From Flavihumibacter rivuli (GTDB lineage: Bacteria > Bacteroidota > Bacteroidia > Chitinophagales > Chitinophagaceae): a stretch of 64,000 bases of DNA. Each line of letters starts with the position of its first letter. Position 1 is the stretch's first letter. The stretch is from the NCBI RefSeq assembly GCF_018595685.2, contig NZ_CP092334.1, positions 3,996,001 through 4,060,000 on the forward strand, read 5' to 3'. This document shows, one piece after another, positions 9,141-17,804 of this stretch. Under the pieces are notes generated by a model. It saw only the letters and a list, made by a program, of their open reading frames with translations. It searched no databases and was not told the origin of the DNA. Position numbers and translations under genes: made by a program.

Positions 9141-10016
9141 TTATTTACTGGAGTTTTCGTTGAGTACTCCCATGATATACTGGCCATAGCCGCTCTTGAG
9201 CAATGGCGTGGCAATGGCCTTGAGTTGTTCATCATTGATGAACCCTTTTCTCCAGGCGATCTCTTCGATACAGGCGATCTTAATGCCCTGGCGTTGCTCT
9301 ATGACCTGGACAAACTGGGAAGCCTGCATCAGGGAATCGAAGGTGCCGGTATCCAGCCAGGCAGTTCCCCTGTCCATGATGGATACCTTTAATTTTCCAC
9401 GGCGGAGGTATTCCCGGTTCACATCCGTGATCTCGTATTCCCCGCGGGCACTGGGACTAAGGTTCCGGGCTATCTCCACCACTTCATTATCATAAAAGTA
9501 AAGTCCGGGCACGGCATAATTGCTTTTGGGTTTTGCCGGTTTTTCTTCAATGGAGATCACCTGCCTGTTCCTGTCGAACTCCACTACGCCATAGCGTTCC
9601 GGGTCGCTTACATGGTAAGCATAGACGATGCCGCCGTCAGGGTTGGTATTGCCTTCCAGTTGTTCACCAAGGCCACTACCATAAAAAATGTTATCCCCCA
9701 GGACGAGGGCTACCTTATCCTTGCCTATAAAGGGGGCGCCAATGACAAAAGCCTGGGCAAGGCCATTGGGTGCCGCTTGTTCGGCATATTGGATGCTGAG
9801 GCCGATCTGGCTGCCATCGCCCAGTAAGCGCTGGAAAAGGGGCAGGTCATGAGGGGTGGAAATGACCAGGATCTCCCTGATGCCAGCAAGCATCAATGTT
9901 GACAATGGATAGTAGATCATGGGTTTGTCGTAAACCGGCATGATCTGCTTGCTGATCGCATAGGTAATGGGGTGCAACCTGGTTCCTGAGCCCCCGGCCA
10001 GGATAATGCCTTTCAT
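9141..10016 (-). CDS. rfbA: Glucose-1-phosphate thymidylyltransferase
   Basis: Makes dTDP-glucose from glucose-1-phosphate and dTTP, first step of dTDP-rhamnose synthesis. 291 residues from the ATG at 10016, which begins the family N-terminus [18 protein letters not shown]. An in-frame extension of 37 codons upstream is not plausible. Other blocks are [25 protein letters not shown] and GTAWLDTGT, all standard for RmlA. Length matches the family. The other rml genes (B, C, D) are not in the window. galE follows by 124 bp-scale overlap-free spacing of 38 bp. Confidence 0.95.
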   Translation of the reverse strand: MKGIILAGGSGTRLHPITYAISKQIMPVYDKPMIYYPLSTLMLAGIREILVISTPHDLPLFQRLLGDGSQIGLSIQYAEQAAPNGLAQAFVIGAPFIGKDKVALVLGDNIFYGSGLGEQLEGNTNPDGGIVYAYHVSDPERYGVVEFDRNRQVISIEEKPAKPKSNYAVPGLYFYDNEVVEIARNLSPSARGEYEITDVNREYLRRGKLKVSIMDRGTAWLDTGTFDSLMQASQFVQVIEQRQGIKIACIEEIAWRKGFINDEQLKAIATPLLKSGYGQYIMGVLNENSSK

Positions 10017-10091
10017 AATATAAAGTCTTGTTGGTCTGTAAAATCGCCCCAAGATAACCTCTTTTTGACAGCCTTCAGTGTAAAAAAGGCA

Positions 10092-10118
10092 TAAAAAAAG
10101 CCCGCCGAATGGCGGGCT
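10092..10118 (-). terminator. Intrinsic terminator of the pit gene
   Basis: Inverted repeat AGCCCGCC / GGCGGGCT with a GAAT loop, followed on the minus strand by seven T. It lies 6 bp after the pit stop codon and isolates pit-DUF47 from rfbA. Confidence 0.9.
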
Positions 10119-10123
10119 AAGTA

Positions 10124-11161
10124 TCAAAACAAGGCTTTTATGATGTAGTAGACTGCTGCAGCGAAGACAGCACTAACCGGAATGGTCAGGATCCAGGCCC
10201 AGAGCAGGTTGATAGTAACACCCCATCTCACTGCCGACAGACGCTTGGTAGCACCAACGCCGATAATGGCACCGGTAATGGTGTGGGTGGTACTAACCGG
10301 GATACCGAGGTGTTCGGTCAGGTAAAGGGTAGCAGCACCGGCAGTTTCAGCGGCAACGCCTTCGAGCGGGGTTACCTTGGTGATGCGGGTACCCATGGTC
10401 TTCACGATCTTCCAACCCCCACTGAGCGTTCCCAGGCCAATGGCAGTAAAGCTGGCGATGGGAACCCATCCATATGCATTGACGAAAGCGTTGAAGTCCA
10501 TTTCATTACCCTTCATTTTTTCGTGGTAGATGATGGCGGCACCGATGATACCCATGATCTTCTGGGCATCGTTACCACCATGACCAAGACTAAAGAGGGC
10601 GGAAGACACCAACTGTAACCTGCGGAACCATTTGTCAGCCTTGTATGGCGTGACCTTCCGGCAGATATTCAGGATGATGACCGTGATGATATAGGCGACG
10701 ATCATACCTACGATCGGGGCCATGAAAATAAACAGGAAGGTAGGGATCACTTTTGCGTAGTTGATCACATCTTCCCCATTCTTGGCCAGTCCACCTGCAT
10801 GGGCAATGGCAGCACCCATGAAACCACCCAATAAGGTATGGGAGGAACTGGATGGGATACCGAACCACCAGGTGAGCAGGTTCCAGCCAATGGCAGCGAT
10901 CAGGCCGGCACAGATCACTTCCAATGTAATGAAGTTCTCGTGCACCGATTTGGCAATGGTATTACCGATCTTGAATTCGCCTACAATGTATTTGGAAACA
11001 AAGAAAGCCGCGAAGTTGAAAACCGCAGCCCAAAGCACCGCCTGGAATGGCGTAAGTACCTTGGTAGAAACGATGGTGGCGATGGAATTGGCCGCATCAT
11101 GGAATCCATTGATGTAATCGAAAACCAACGCCAGAATAATAATTATGACGAGAAAGGTCAT
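10124..11161 (-). CDS. pit: Low-affinity inorganic phosphate transporter, PiT family
   Basis: 345-residue polytopic PiT-family carrier with the two duplicated family signatures: [20 protein letters not shown] near the N-terminus and [12 protein letters not shown] in the second half. Further conserved blocks are [13 protein letters not shown] and [22 protein letters not shown]. PiT proteins import metal-phosphate with protons. It follows a DUF47 gene on the same strand by 122 bp, the widespread DUF47-pit pair. No PstSCAB genes are in the window, so this may be the main transporter tied to the nearby PhoR/PhoB pair. Confidence 0.95.
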   Translation of the reverse strand: MTFLVIIIILALVFDYINGFHDAANSIATIVSTKVLTPFQAVLWAAVFNFAAFFVSKYIVGEFKIGNTIAKSVHENFITLEVICAGLIAAIGWNLLTWWFGIPSSSSHTLLGGFMGAAIAHAGGLAKNGEDVINYAKVIPTFLFIFMAPIVGMIVAYIITVIILNICRKVTPYKADKWFRRLQLVSSALFSLGHGGNDAQKIMGIIGAAIIYHEKMKGNEMDFNAFVNAYGWVPIASFTAIGLGTLSGGWKIVKTMGTRITKVTPLEGVAAETAGAATLYLTEHLGIPVSTTHTITGAIIGVGATKRLSAVRWGVTINLLWAWILTIPVSAVFAAAVYYIIKALF

Positions 11162-11283
11162 GTTGTATTATTTTTTAGGAAGGATGGGGGCCGATAAGCT
11201 GTGTTATGCTTATGGGTTGCTGAGAAATGAAAAATAGTTAGCGTTTAGCCACATTTCCACATCTTCACATCCTCTCATTATTA

Positions 11284-11928
11284 TTAGGCGTATTTGATAA
11301 TGATGGACTCGATCACGTTGGCAGCGTCTTCGCACTTATCGGTCACGATCTCCATAACCTGGTAGATCTCGCGCTTCTTGATCACTTCCTTGGCATCTGG
11401 CTCTGTTTCAAACAAGCGATCGATGCTGAGGTCGAAAATATCGTCGGCCTGGTTCTCGATGCTGTTTACTTTTACCAGGGCATCAGTGATCTGGCGCATA
11501 TTCTTCATATTGCGCAGTTCAATTACGGCGTTTTTGATCTGCTCAGCACCTTGTTCGATCAGGTCAGCCATTTTCTGGATGCCCGGATCGTTGGGGTTAA
11601 CCTTATAGAAATTGATCTTCTTGGCAGAAGCGAAGATGTAGTCGGCAATATCATCCAGGGCGGTTGCCAGGTAGTGGATATCCTCGCGGTCGAATGGGGT
11701 GATAAAGTTCCTTCCCAATTCGGTGAAGATCTTGTGGGTCAGGTCGTCGTTAACGTGTTCCAGGTCTTCCATCTTGGCGATCAGGCTCGCCCTTTTGTCA
11801 AAATCGGTTTCGCTAACCACGTCTTTCATCAGTCGGCCCATTTTGGCCACTGTGTTGGCTACTTCTTCAAACAAGGAATAGAAAACTTTATCCTTGGGGG
11901 TGAATAGTTTTAGGATGTTAAGAGCCAT
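11284..11928 (-). CDS. DUF47 / PhoU-like Pit accessory protein
   Basis: 214-residue, all-helical protein of the DUF47 family, distantly related to PhoU and usually paired with PiT transporters. Metal-binding style helices are visible in EDLEHVNDDLTHKIF, DREDIHYLATALDDIADYI and NSIENQADDIF. The start is the ATG at 11928 (MALNILKLFTPKDKVFY); a longer frame to 12015 runs over the promoter region and is unlikely, since a TATTTTTG box lies at 11943-11950. Together with pit it probably adjusts phosphate uptake and may feed signal to PhoR. Confidence 0.92.
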   Translation of the reverse strand: MALNILKLFTPKDKVFYSLFEEVANTVAKMGRLMKDVVSETDFDKRASLIAKMEDLEHVNDDLTHKIFTELGRNFITPFDREDIHYLATALDDIADYIFASAKKINFYKVNPNDPGIQKMADLIEQGAEQIKNAVIELRNMKNMRQITDALVKVNSIENQADDIFDLSIDRLFETEPDAKEVIKKREIYQVMEIVTDKCEDAANVIESIIIKYA

Positions 11929-11942
11929 AGTAAAAATTTGCG

Positions 11943-11950
11943 CAAAAATA
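11943..11950 (-). promoter_or_regulatory. -7 box TATTTTTG for DUF47-pit
   Basis: TATTTTTG followed by CGC on the minus strand, 15 bp before the ATG at 11928. It supports the shorter start and a very short leader. Confidence 0.55.
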
Positions 11951-11986
11951 CTCCCCTTATATGGTTGATATAGCTCCCGGGTGTTT

Positions 11987-12170
11987 GGTAATAATTTCTT
12001 AACATAGGAGTTCATTCCGGCTGAAAATCAAGCCGGGAAAGATTTTTATCGGCTTGTGTGATTTTTGTCACTGGATATGTTGTTAACACAAACATCATCA
12101 AAAGTTAATATTGGTAATGATTTCTTAACACCAACTCGACCTACCTGCCAGATGCGGAAGGCTACCTTTG
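11987..12170. promoter_or_regulatory. Divergent phosphate control region with 11-bp-phased half-sites
   Basis: The region between DUF47-pit and the first porin holds two near-identical 18-mers, GGTAATAATTTCTTAACA (11987-12004) and GGTAATGATTTCTTAACA (12113-12130), 17 of 18 bases the same. Each consists of two half-sites, GTAAT and TTAAC, exactly 11 bp apart. Two more half-sites, TTAAC at 12083 and TTAAT at 12105, are 22 bp apart. A TACCTTTG -7 box for the porin is at 12163-12170. The half-sites match those of the regular array before the TonB receptor. I infer binding by the PhoB-like regulator. Confidence 0.6.
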
Positions 12171-12193
12171 CGCGCTGTTAATAATTACTTCAT

Positions 12194-13429
12194 ATGAAAT
12201 TAACATTGGACTCTGGGTGGTTAGCGAAAATGGCAATAATATTATCGGTTGCACTTTTTCAATCCTACACTGCAGGTGCACAGGACACCCTTAAGACAGC
12301 AAAGCCACAGCCACCAAAAAAGTGGTATGAGACTTTCAGCATCAGGGGTTATGCACAAGTGCGCTACAACAGGCTTCTGGAGACAAACCCTAAACTCAAA
12401 TGCGAACAATGCGACCGCAGTTGGGGCGAGAATGGCGGATTCTTCCTCCGCCGGATAAGGGTGATCATTAGTGGTAATATCTCTGACAGGGTTTACTTGT
12501 ATATCCAGCCTGACTTTGCTTCATCCGCTTCAACTACGGGTCTTCATTTCGGCCAGATCAGGGATGCCTATTTTGATGTGGCCTTTGACAAGAAAAAAGA
12601 GTTCAGGGTAAGGCTTGGCCAGAGTAAGGTGCCTTTTGGGTTTGAGAATATGCAGAGTAGCCAGAACCGATTGCCCCTTGACCGTAATGATGCCTTGAAT
12701 AGTCCCTTATCCAATGAGCGGGACCTGGGTGCATTCCTGTACTGGGCACCTGCCGAAAAGCGGGAACTACTGGCGAGTTTGGTGAGTGATGGATTGAAGG
12801 GTTCCGGAGATTATGGTATCGTTGGATTCGGTCTATATAATGGTCAGACTGCCAACCGTCCGGAACTGAATAACTCCCCACATGTGGTAGGTCGTTTTAC
12901 CTGGCCAACCAAACTGAAGAATGGCCAGATTATTGAAGCAGGTATCCAGGCGTATACAGGTAAATATGTTGTTTCTGATACTTCCAGGGGTGTAAAAGTT
13001 GTCAATCCCAATGGATCTTACAAAGATGAGCGCGTTGGCCTGACCTTTGTTTTGTATCCCCAACCCTTTGGTATCCAGGCTGAATACAATTGGGGAACTG
13101 GTCCCGAATATGACCCTGCAACCAATTCTATCCGTCAAACCGGCTTGAATGGGGGCTACATCCTGGCAAGCTATATGCTTAAGCCCGGAAATCATGTCCT
13201 CATACCCTTCAGCAGGTTCCAATACTATGATGGCGGCAAGAAGCACGAGTTGGATACCAGGTCATACGGTGTAAAGGAGTTTGAGCTTGGGGTAGAGTGG
13301 CAGGTGAACAGGAACTTCGAATTTGTGGCCATGTATACCATATCAGACCGTCGTTTTGAGGATGGGAGGACACCTGTCAATCACCAGAATGGACGCCTGC
13401 TGAGGCTCCAGGCCCAGGTGAATTTTTAA
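12194..13429 (+). CDS. Phosphate-selective porin (OprO/OprP family), first copy
   Basis: 411-residue outer-membrane beta-barrel with an N-terminal signal peptide (cleavage after about residue 29, GAQ) and C-terminal residues LQAQVNF ending in phenylalanine, as expected for BAM-folded barrels. Family blocks are FFLRRIRVIISGNISDRVYLYIQPDF, FRVRLGQSKVPFGFENMQSS, and RDLGAFLYW. It resembles the OprO/OprP family named after phosphate- and polyphosphate-selective porins, although many Bacteroidota members have no tested substrate. It is divergent from DUF47-pit across a region with Pho-like repeats, which strengthens the phosphate link. Confidence 0.88.
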   Translation: MKLTLDSGWLAKMAIILSVALFQSYTAGAQDTLKTAKPQPPKKWYETFSIRGYAQVRYNRLLETNPKLKCEQCDRSWGENGGFFLRRIRVIISGNISDRVYLYIQPDFASSASTTGLHFGQIRDAYFDVAFDKKKEFRVRLGQSKVPFGFENMQSSQNRLPLDRNDALNSPLSNERDLGAFLYWAPAEKRELLASLVSDGLKGSGDYGIVGFGLYNGQTANRPELNNSPHVVGRFTWPTKLKNGQIIEAGIQAYTGKYVVSDTSRGVKVVNPNGSYKDERVGLTFVLYPQPFGIQAEYNWGTGPEYDPATNSIRQTGLNGGYILASYMLKPGNHVLIPFSRFQYYDGGKKHELDTRSYGVKEFELGVEWQVNRNFEFVAMYTISDRRFEDGRTPVNHQNGRLLRLQAQVNF

Positions 13430-13454
13430 ATAGCATTTTCAGCCGTTTAAGAAT

Positions 13455-13492
13455 AAGCAGGTTGTACCGGATAGGTATAACCTGCTTGCTTT
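13455..13492 (+). terminator. Terminator or attenuator between the two porins
   Basis: Inverted repeat AAGCAGGTT / AACCTGCTT with a 15-nt loop, followed by GCTTTTAT. It lies 26 bp after the first porin stop and should limit read-through into the second. Confidence 0.6.
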
Positions 13493-13555
13493 TATGTATT
13501 CTATGGAATGGACTTAGCTTTATTTCAACTACATTATTATATGTTACTAATTCAT

Positions 13556-14854
13556 ATGGCCAGGCTACGAATTGCCTTTTTCATCATTCTTCTGCTGTCG
13601 CTGGCCGGTTTGGAGGCCAGAGCCCAATTCCTCATGGATATGGTGGATACCAGCAAGGATATGGGTAAGAATATGCTTGGCCTTTACCAGAAATACAATT
13701 ACCTCCGTATCAGCGGCTATATCCAGCCCCAATTTCAATGGATACAGGAAAAGGGGGCAAAAACATATAGCGGGCCTGATTTTCCCGCTAATTCAAACAA
13801 TCGCTTCATGCTCAGGCGGGGTCGTTTCCGTTTTGACTACGCAAGGTTCAATAAGGATGATAAGGCTTCCGTTCATTTTGTGATCCAGATAGATGGTACA
13901 GAGCGCGGTGTATTTATCCGCGATCTTTGGGGTCGGGTATACGAGAACAAGTTTGAGGTCTTTGGTCTGGCCATGGGTATGTTTGCCAGGCCTTTCGGGT
14001 ATGAAGTAAACCTTTCTTCGCAAGACAGGGAGTCTCCTGAAAGGGGCCGGATGTCCCAGATCCTGATGAAAACAGAGCGCGACCTGGGTGCCATGCTGAG
14101 TTTTGAACCGAGAAAGAAGGGCCATAAATGGAGCTGGTTAAAGATCGACGCAGGGATTTTTAATGGACAGGGATTAGCGGGACCGGCAGAGTATGATTCT
14201 TATAAGGATTTTATTACCAGGGCCAGTGTGAAACCAAGGAAAGTAGGGAACAGTGTTAAACTATCTGGTGGATTGTCTTACCTGAATGGTGGTTTTGTGG
14301 AAAATTCAAAGTACCGCTATACCATGGCCAGTGAAAATGGCAAGCCTTTATACCAGGTCGATTCATCAGGGTCCAATGTTGGGTCAAAGGCACCGCGGAA
14401 ATATGCCGGGGCAGATATCCAATGGGAACTCAAGCGCGGCAAGGGTTCAACCATCCTTAGGGCCGAATATTGGAAAGGTACCCAATCTTCCACAGCCCAG
14501 ACCAGTGAAACCCCGGGAGTCCCGCCAGGTGATCCAATTTATGTCAGGCCTTTCAATGGGGCATTCTTCTATTTACTTCATTCCATTGGGAAACACCAGT
14601 TGGGGGTGAAATACGATTGGTATGACCCTAATACAAAAGTGTCCGGAACACAGATCAATAAGGAAGCCGGCAATTTCACCAGTGCAGATATCCGCTACAA
14701 CACACTTGGTGCAGGCTATATCTATTATATGAGTGATAACCTGAAGCTGGTGTTATGGTATGATTGGGTGAAGAATGAAAGCACTTCGTTGAACGGCTTC
14801 GAGAAAGACCTGAAAGATAATGTACTGACTTGCAGGTTGCAATTCAAATTCTAA
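13556..14854 (+). CDS. Phosphate-selective porin (OprO/OprP family), second copy
   Basis: 432 residues from the ATG at 13556, which gives a clean signal peptide (MARLRIAFFIILLLSLAG, cleavage after EARAQ); a start at 13508 would add 16 residues ahead of it. Barrel features parallel the first porin: FMLRRGRFRFDYARF, MGMFARPFGYEVNLSSQDRESPERGRMSQ, ERDLGAMLSF, and terminal LQFKF. The two are paralogues rather than recent duplicates. A TAGCTTTA element at 13514-13521 may be its promoter (one mismatch). Unlike the first porin and the TonB receptor I see no Pho-like array directly upstream, so it may depend on partial read-through. Confidence 0.88.
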   Translation: MARLRIAFFIILLLSLAGLEARAQFLMDMVDTSKDMGKNMLGLYQKYNYLRISGYIQPQFQWIQEKGAKTYSGPDFPANSNNRFMLRRGRFRFDYARFNKDDKASVHFVIQIDGTERGVFIRDLWGRVYENKFEVFGLAMGMFARPFGYEVNLSSQDRESPERGRMSQILMKTERDLGAMLSFEPRKKGHKWSWLKIDAGIFNGQGLAGPAEYDSYKDFITRASVKPRKVGNSVKLSGGLSYLNGGFVENSKYRYTMASENGKPLYQVDSSGSNVGSKAPRKYAGADIQWELKRGKGSTILRAEYWKGTQSSTAQTSETPGVPPGDPIYVRPFNGAFFYLLHSIGKHQLGVKYDWYDPNTKVSGTQINKEAGNFTSADIRYNTLGAGYIYYMSDNLKLVLWYDWVKNESTSLNGFEKDLKDNVLTCRLQFKF

Positions 14855-14870
14855 TCCTTTCAAGAGGGTT

Positions 14871-14949
14871 GGTAACATTCCGGTAATACTGGCGTCACAA
14901 TTCGTTAATCCTCGATTAACAGGGCGGTAACATTGGGCTGGTAGTTTTG
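14871..14949 (+). promoter_or_regulatory. Six-unit 11-bp direct-repeat operator plus -7 box (candidate Pho box)
   Basis: Six consecutive 11-bp units: GGTAACATTCC (14871), GGTAATACTGG (14882), CGTCACAATTC (14893), GTTAATCCTCG (14904), ATTAACAGGGC (14915) and GGTAACATTGG (14926). After a 5-bp gap comes TAGTTTTG (14942-14949), a perfect TAnnTTTG -7 box. The unit core is approximately (G/T)TAA(C/T)A. PhoB/PhoP-family regulators bind direct repeats with this 11-bp period and replace the -35 contact, which fits the array abutting the -7 element. The GTG start of the receptor is 24 bp downstream. Confidence 0.75.
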
Positions 14950-14972
14950 CGCACAAATAAATTACCTTAGTT

Positions 14973-17759
14973 GTGAGCAAAAAATTACTCAGTCTGTTGT
15001 TGTTGGTGTTGGTGGCTTACCTGCCGGTGTTGGCACAAACAACAGTTAAACTCAGTGGTAAAGTAATCAATACCCGTAATGAAGCTGTTCCAGGCGCAAC
15101 AGTTATCATCCCTGGCACCCAGCGTAAGACCGCAGCCGATGTAGAAGGACGTTTTTCTTTCTTGTTGGAAGTTGGCAAGAAATATACGATCCAGGTTTCC
15201 AGTGCCGGCTATAGCTCCAAATCTTTAGAAGATGTTGAAGTAAAGGCGGGTGATGACAATACTGTTACCGTAGTGCTGGAAACCAAGTCTGAATTGGGAG
15301 AAGTAGTGGTAAGGACCTCTGTGAAAAAGGAAACCACCAGCGCCCTGATCAACCTCCAAAGGAATAATACGGCAGTATCCAGCGGTATTGCGGCCGACCT
15401 GATCAAGCGGACTCCTGACCGTACTACCGGCGAAGTACTGAAGCGCGTAAGTGGTGCCAGTATACAGGATAATAAATTTGTGATCGTTCGTGGTTTGAGT
15501 GACCGTTATAACGCAGCATTCATCAATAATGCACAGTTACCAAGCTCTGAACCTGACAGGAAGGCTTTCTCTTTCGATGTGATCCCCGCCAATATGATTG
15601 ATAATATCATTATCAACAAAACGGCTACTCCTGAGCTGACCGGTGAGTTTGCAGGTGGTCTGATACAGGTTCAAACAAAGGATGTCCCTTCCAGGAATTT
15701 CCTTTCCATAGGTGCCCAGTTAGGTTTCAATACCAACTCTGCATTCAAGGATTTTACCAGCAATCCCCGTAGCAGTACTGACTGGCTGGGTTGGGATAAT
15801 GGTAACCGTAAGTTGCCAGCAGGCTTTCCCGCCACCAGGGTGGAATATGCAGGTTTGACAACCGACCAGCAGGTAGAAAAATCCAAACTCTTCAATGACC
15901 AGGTTTACCAGCAACAGACTGTTACTGCCCTGCCCATCCAGCAATACAATATTTCCTACGGTTCTGCCAAAAGCCTGAAGAATGATGCGAAACTTGGTTT
16001 CATCGCTTCTGTGGTTTACCGTAATGCCCAATTGCGTTATGATGTAAGCCGCCAGTTCAACCAGGCCGATGGTACCCCCATCTTTAATTTCCTCGATAAC
16101 CAGAACAGGTACCAGACCAATATCGGGGCCCTTGTTAACCTTACCTACTCCCAGAAGAACAATAAGATTTCCTTCAAGAATATTTTCAACAGGTTCTTTG
16201 ATGATAACTTCTTCGAGCGAAATGGGTTTAACACCAACAGGAACCAGGATATTAACTTTTATTCTTCCTTCCTGAACCAACGTAGTTTTTACAGCGGCCA
16301 GCTGGAGGGTGATCACCAGTTGAACTGGAAGCGCATCAAGTTCAGGTGGAATGCCGGTTATTCACTGGTAACCCGTACACAGCCTGACCTTAGGACACAG
16401 CAGTATGTAAAATCCAGCACTGCGAATGAGTTTGAGATCGACCCCGATGATACCCGTCGATTTTTTTCTGACCTGAAAGACCATACCCTGACCGCTTCCG
16501 GTGCCTTTACTGTACCGTTTGAGTTGTTCAAACAGAAGCACAACCTTAAGTTCGGCGGATCTTCCATTGTTCGTTTCAGGGACTTCAACTCACGCATCTT
16601 CCGCTATATTGAGACCCCGCCGATCGAGTCATTCGATAAAGACCTGGCCTCCCTGCCATTTGATAAGATCTTCCTTACTGACAATATCCGCAGGGGTGGA
16701 TTCGTGTTGGATGAGTTCACCAACTCGCAGGATAAGTATTATGGGATCTCCGCGATCAACTCCGGCTTCCTTTTATTTGATAACAAACTCAGTGATGATA
16801 TCAGGTTGGTATGGGGTGCTAGATTGGAGTTCTTTGAGCAATACCTGAACACGGAATTGGACGCCAAGGAAGTAAACCTCAACACAGAAACATGGGACTT
16901 CCTTCCTTCACTTAACCTGACCTGGTCGCTGAATACCAGGAATAACCTCCGTTTCGCAGCTTTCCAAACGGTTGCCCGTCCGGAGTTTCGTGAGATCGCG
17001 CCTTTCGCGTTCTTCGATTATGAAGCGAACTATGGTGTATCCGGTAATCCTGACCTGAAGCGTACCAAGATCCTGAACCTTGACCTGCGTTATGAAATGT
17101 ATCCAGCAGCTGGTGAGACCTTCAGCATTGGGGCATTTTACAAGAGCTTCACTGACCCGATCGAATTCAGGCTTGACCCGGGTTCCAATGCGGACCGTCG
17201 TTTGTACTTCTACCAGAATGCCGGAAGTGCCAATACCTATGGTGCGGAACTGGAGATCAGGAAGAATATGGGCTTCCTCAGCAAGGGTAGCCAGTTCTGG
17301 AAGAATGTGACCGCCTTTGGTAACCTAACCTACCTCTTCTCCGATGTAAGTTTCCCGGATGAGGTTTCCGGCCAGCCCGTGAACAGTAACCGTCCTATCC
17401 AGGGCCAGTCGCCTTACCTGATCAATGCGGGTATCCAGTATTCTTCTGAGAAATACCTGAATGCCACCATCTTGTATAACCGAATCGGACCCCGCCTGGC
17501 ATTGGTAGGGAATACCGAATTCCCTGATATCTATGAACGCCCCCGTCATTTGCTGGATTTCCAGTTGTCAAAGCGTATCCTGGATAAGAAGGGAGAACTG
17601 AAACTTACCTTCTCAGATATCCTGAATAATCCTATCTACCTCTATGAGAATGTAGGTGGCAGCAAGGAGTTCAATGGCAATGACAGGATGTTCAGCAGCT
17701 ATCGTCCGGGTTCCACCATCTCTGTAGGCTTTACTTATGATTTCGACCTGAAAAAATAA
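14973..17759 (+). CDS. TonB-dependent outer-membrane receptor, probable phosphate-starvation transporter
   Basis: 928 residues starting at GTG 14973, with signal peptide (MSKKLLSLLLLVLVAYLPVLAQ). Residues about 25-110 form a carboxypeptidase-D-like regulatory domain (SGKVINTRNEAVPGATVIIPGT), about 120-235 the plug (VLKRVSGASIQDNKFVIVRGL and GEFAGGLIQVQTKD), then a 22-strand barrel. No SusD partner follows; instead a lipoprotein gene begins 45 bp later, so this is not a SusCD system. The six-unit operator directly upstream and the neighbours suggest import of a phosphorus-containing ligand. The substrate cannot be read from sequence. Confidence 0.9.
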   Translation: MSKKLLSLLLLVLVAYLPVLAQTTVKLSGKVINTRNEAVPGATVIIPGTQRKTAADVEGRFSFLLEVGKKYTIQVSSAGYSSKSLEDVEVKAGDDNTVTVVLETKSELGEVVVRTSVKKETTSALINLQRNNTAVSSGIAADLIKRTPDRTTGEVLKRVSGASIQDNKFVIVRGLSDRYNAAFINNAQLPSSEPDRKAFSFDVIPANMIDNIIINKTATPELTGEFAGGLIQVQTKDVPSRNFLSIGAQLGFNTNSAFKDFTSNPRSSTDWLGWDNGNRKLPAGFPATRVEYAGLTTDQQVEKSKLFNDQVYQQQTVTALPIQQYNISYGSAKSLKNDAKLGFIASVVYRNAQLRYDVSRQFNQADGTPIFNFLDNQNRYQTNIGALVNLTYSQKNNKISFKNIFNRFFDDNFFERNGFNTNRNQDINFYSSFLNQRSFYSGQLEGDHQLNWKRIKFRWNAGYSLVTRTQPDLRTQQYVKSSTANEFEIDPDDTRRFFSDLKDHTLTASGAFTVPFELFKQKHNLKFGGSSIVRFRDFNSRIFRYIETPPIESFDKDLASLPFDKIFLTDNIRRGGFVLDEFTNSQDKYYGISAINSGFLLFDNKLSDDIRLVWGARLEFFEQYLNTELDAKEVNLNTETWDFLPSLNLTWSLNTRNNLRFAAFQTVARPEFREIAPFAFFDYEANYGVSGNPDLKRTKILNLDLRYEMYPAAGETFSIGAFYKSFTDPIEFRLDPGSNADRRLYFYQNAGSANTYGAELEIRKNMGFLSKGSQFWKNVTAFGNLTYLFSDVSFPDEVSGQPVNSNRPIQGQSPYLINAGIQYSSEKYLNATILYNRIGPRLALVGNTEFPDIYERPRHLLDFQLSKRILDKKGELKLTFSDILNNPIYLYENVGGSKEFNGNDRMFSSYRPGSTISVGFTYDFDLKK

Positions 17760-17804
17760 CATAGCAACCTAAACTGAAAACAAAAAAATTAAACGCGATC
17801 TGAT

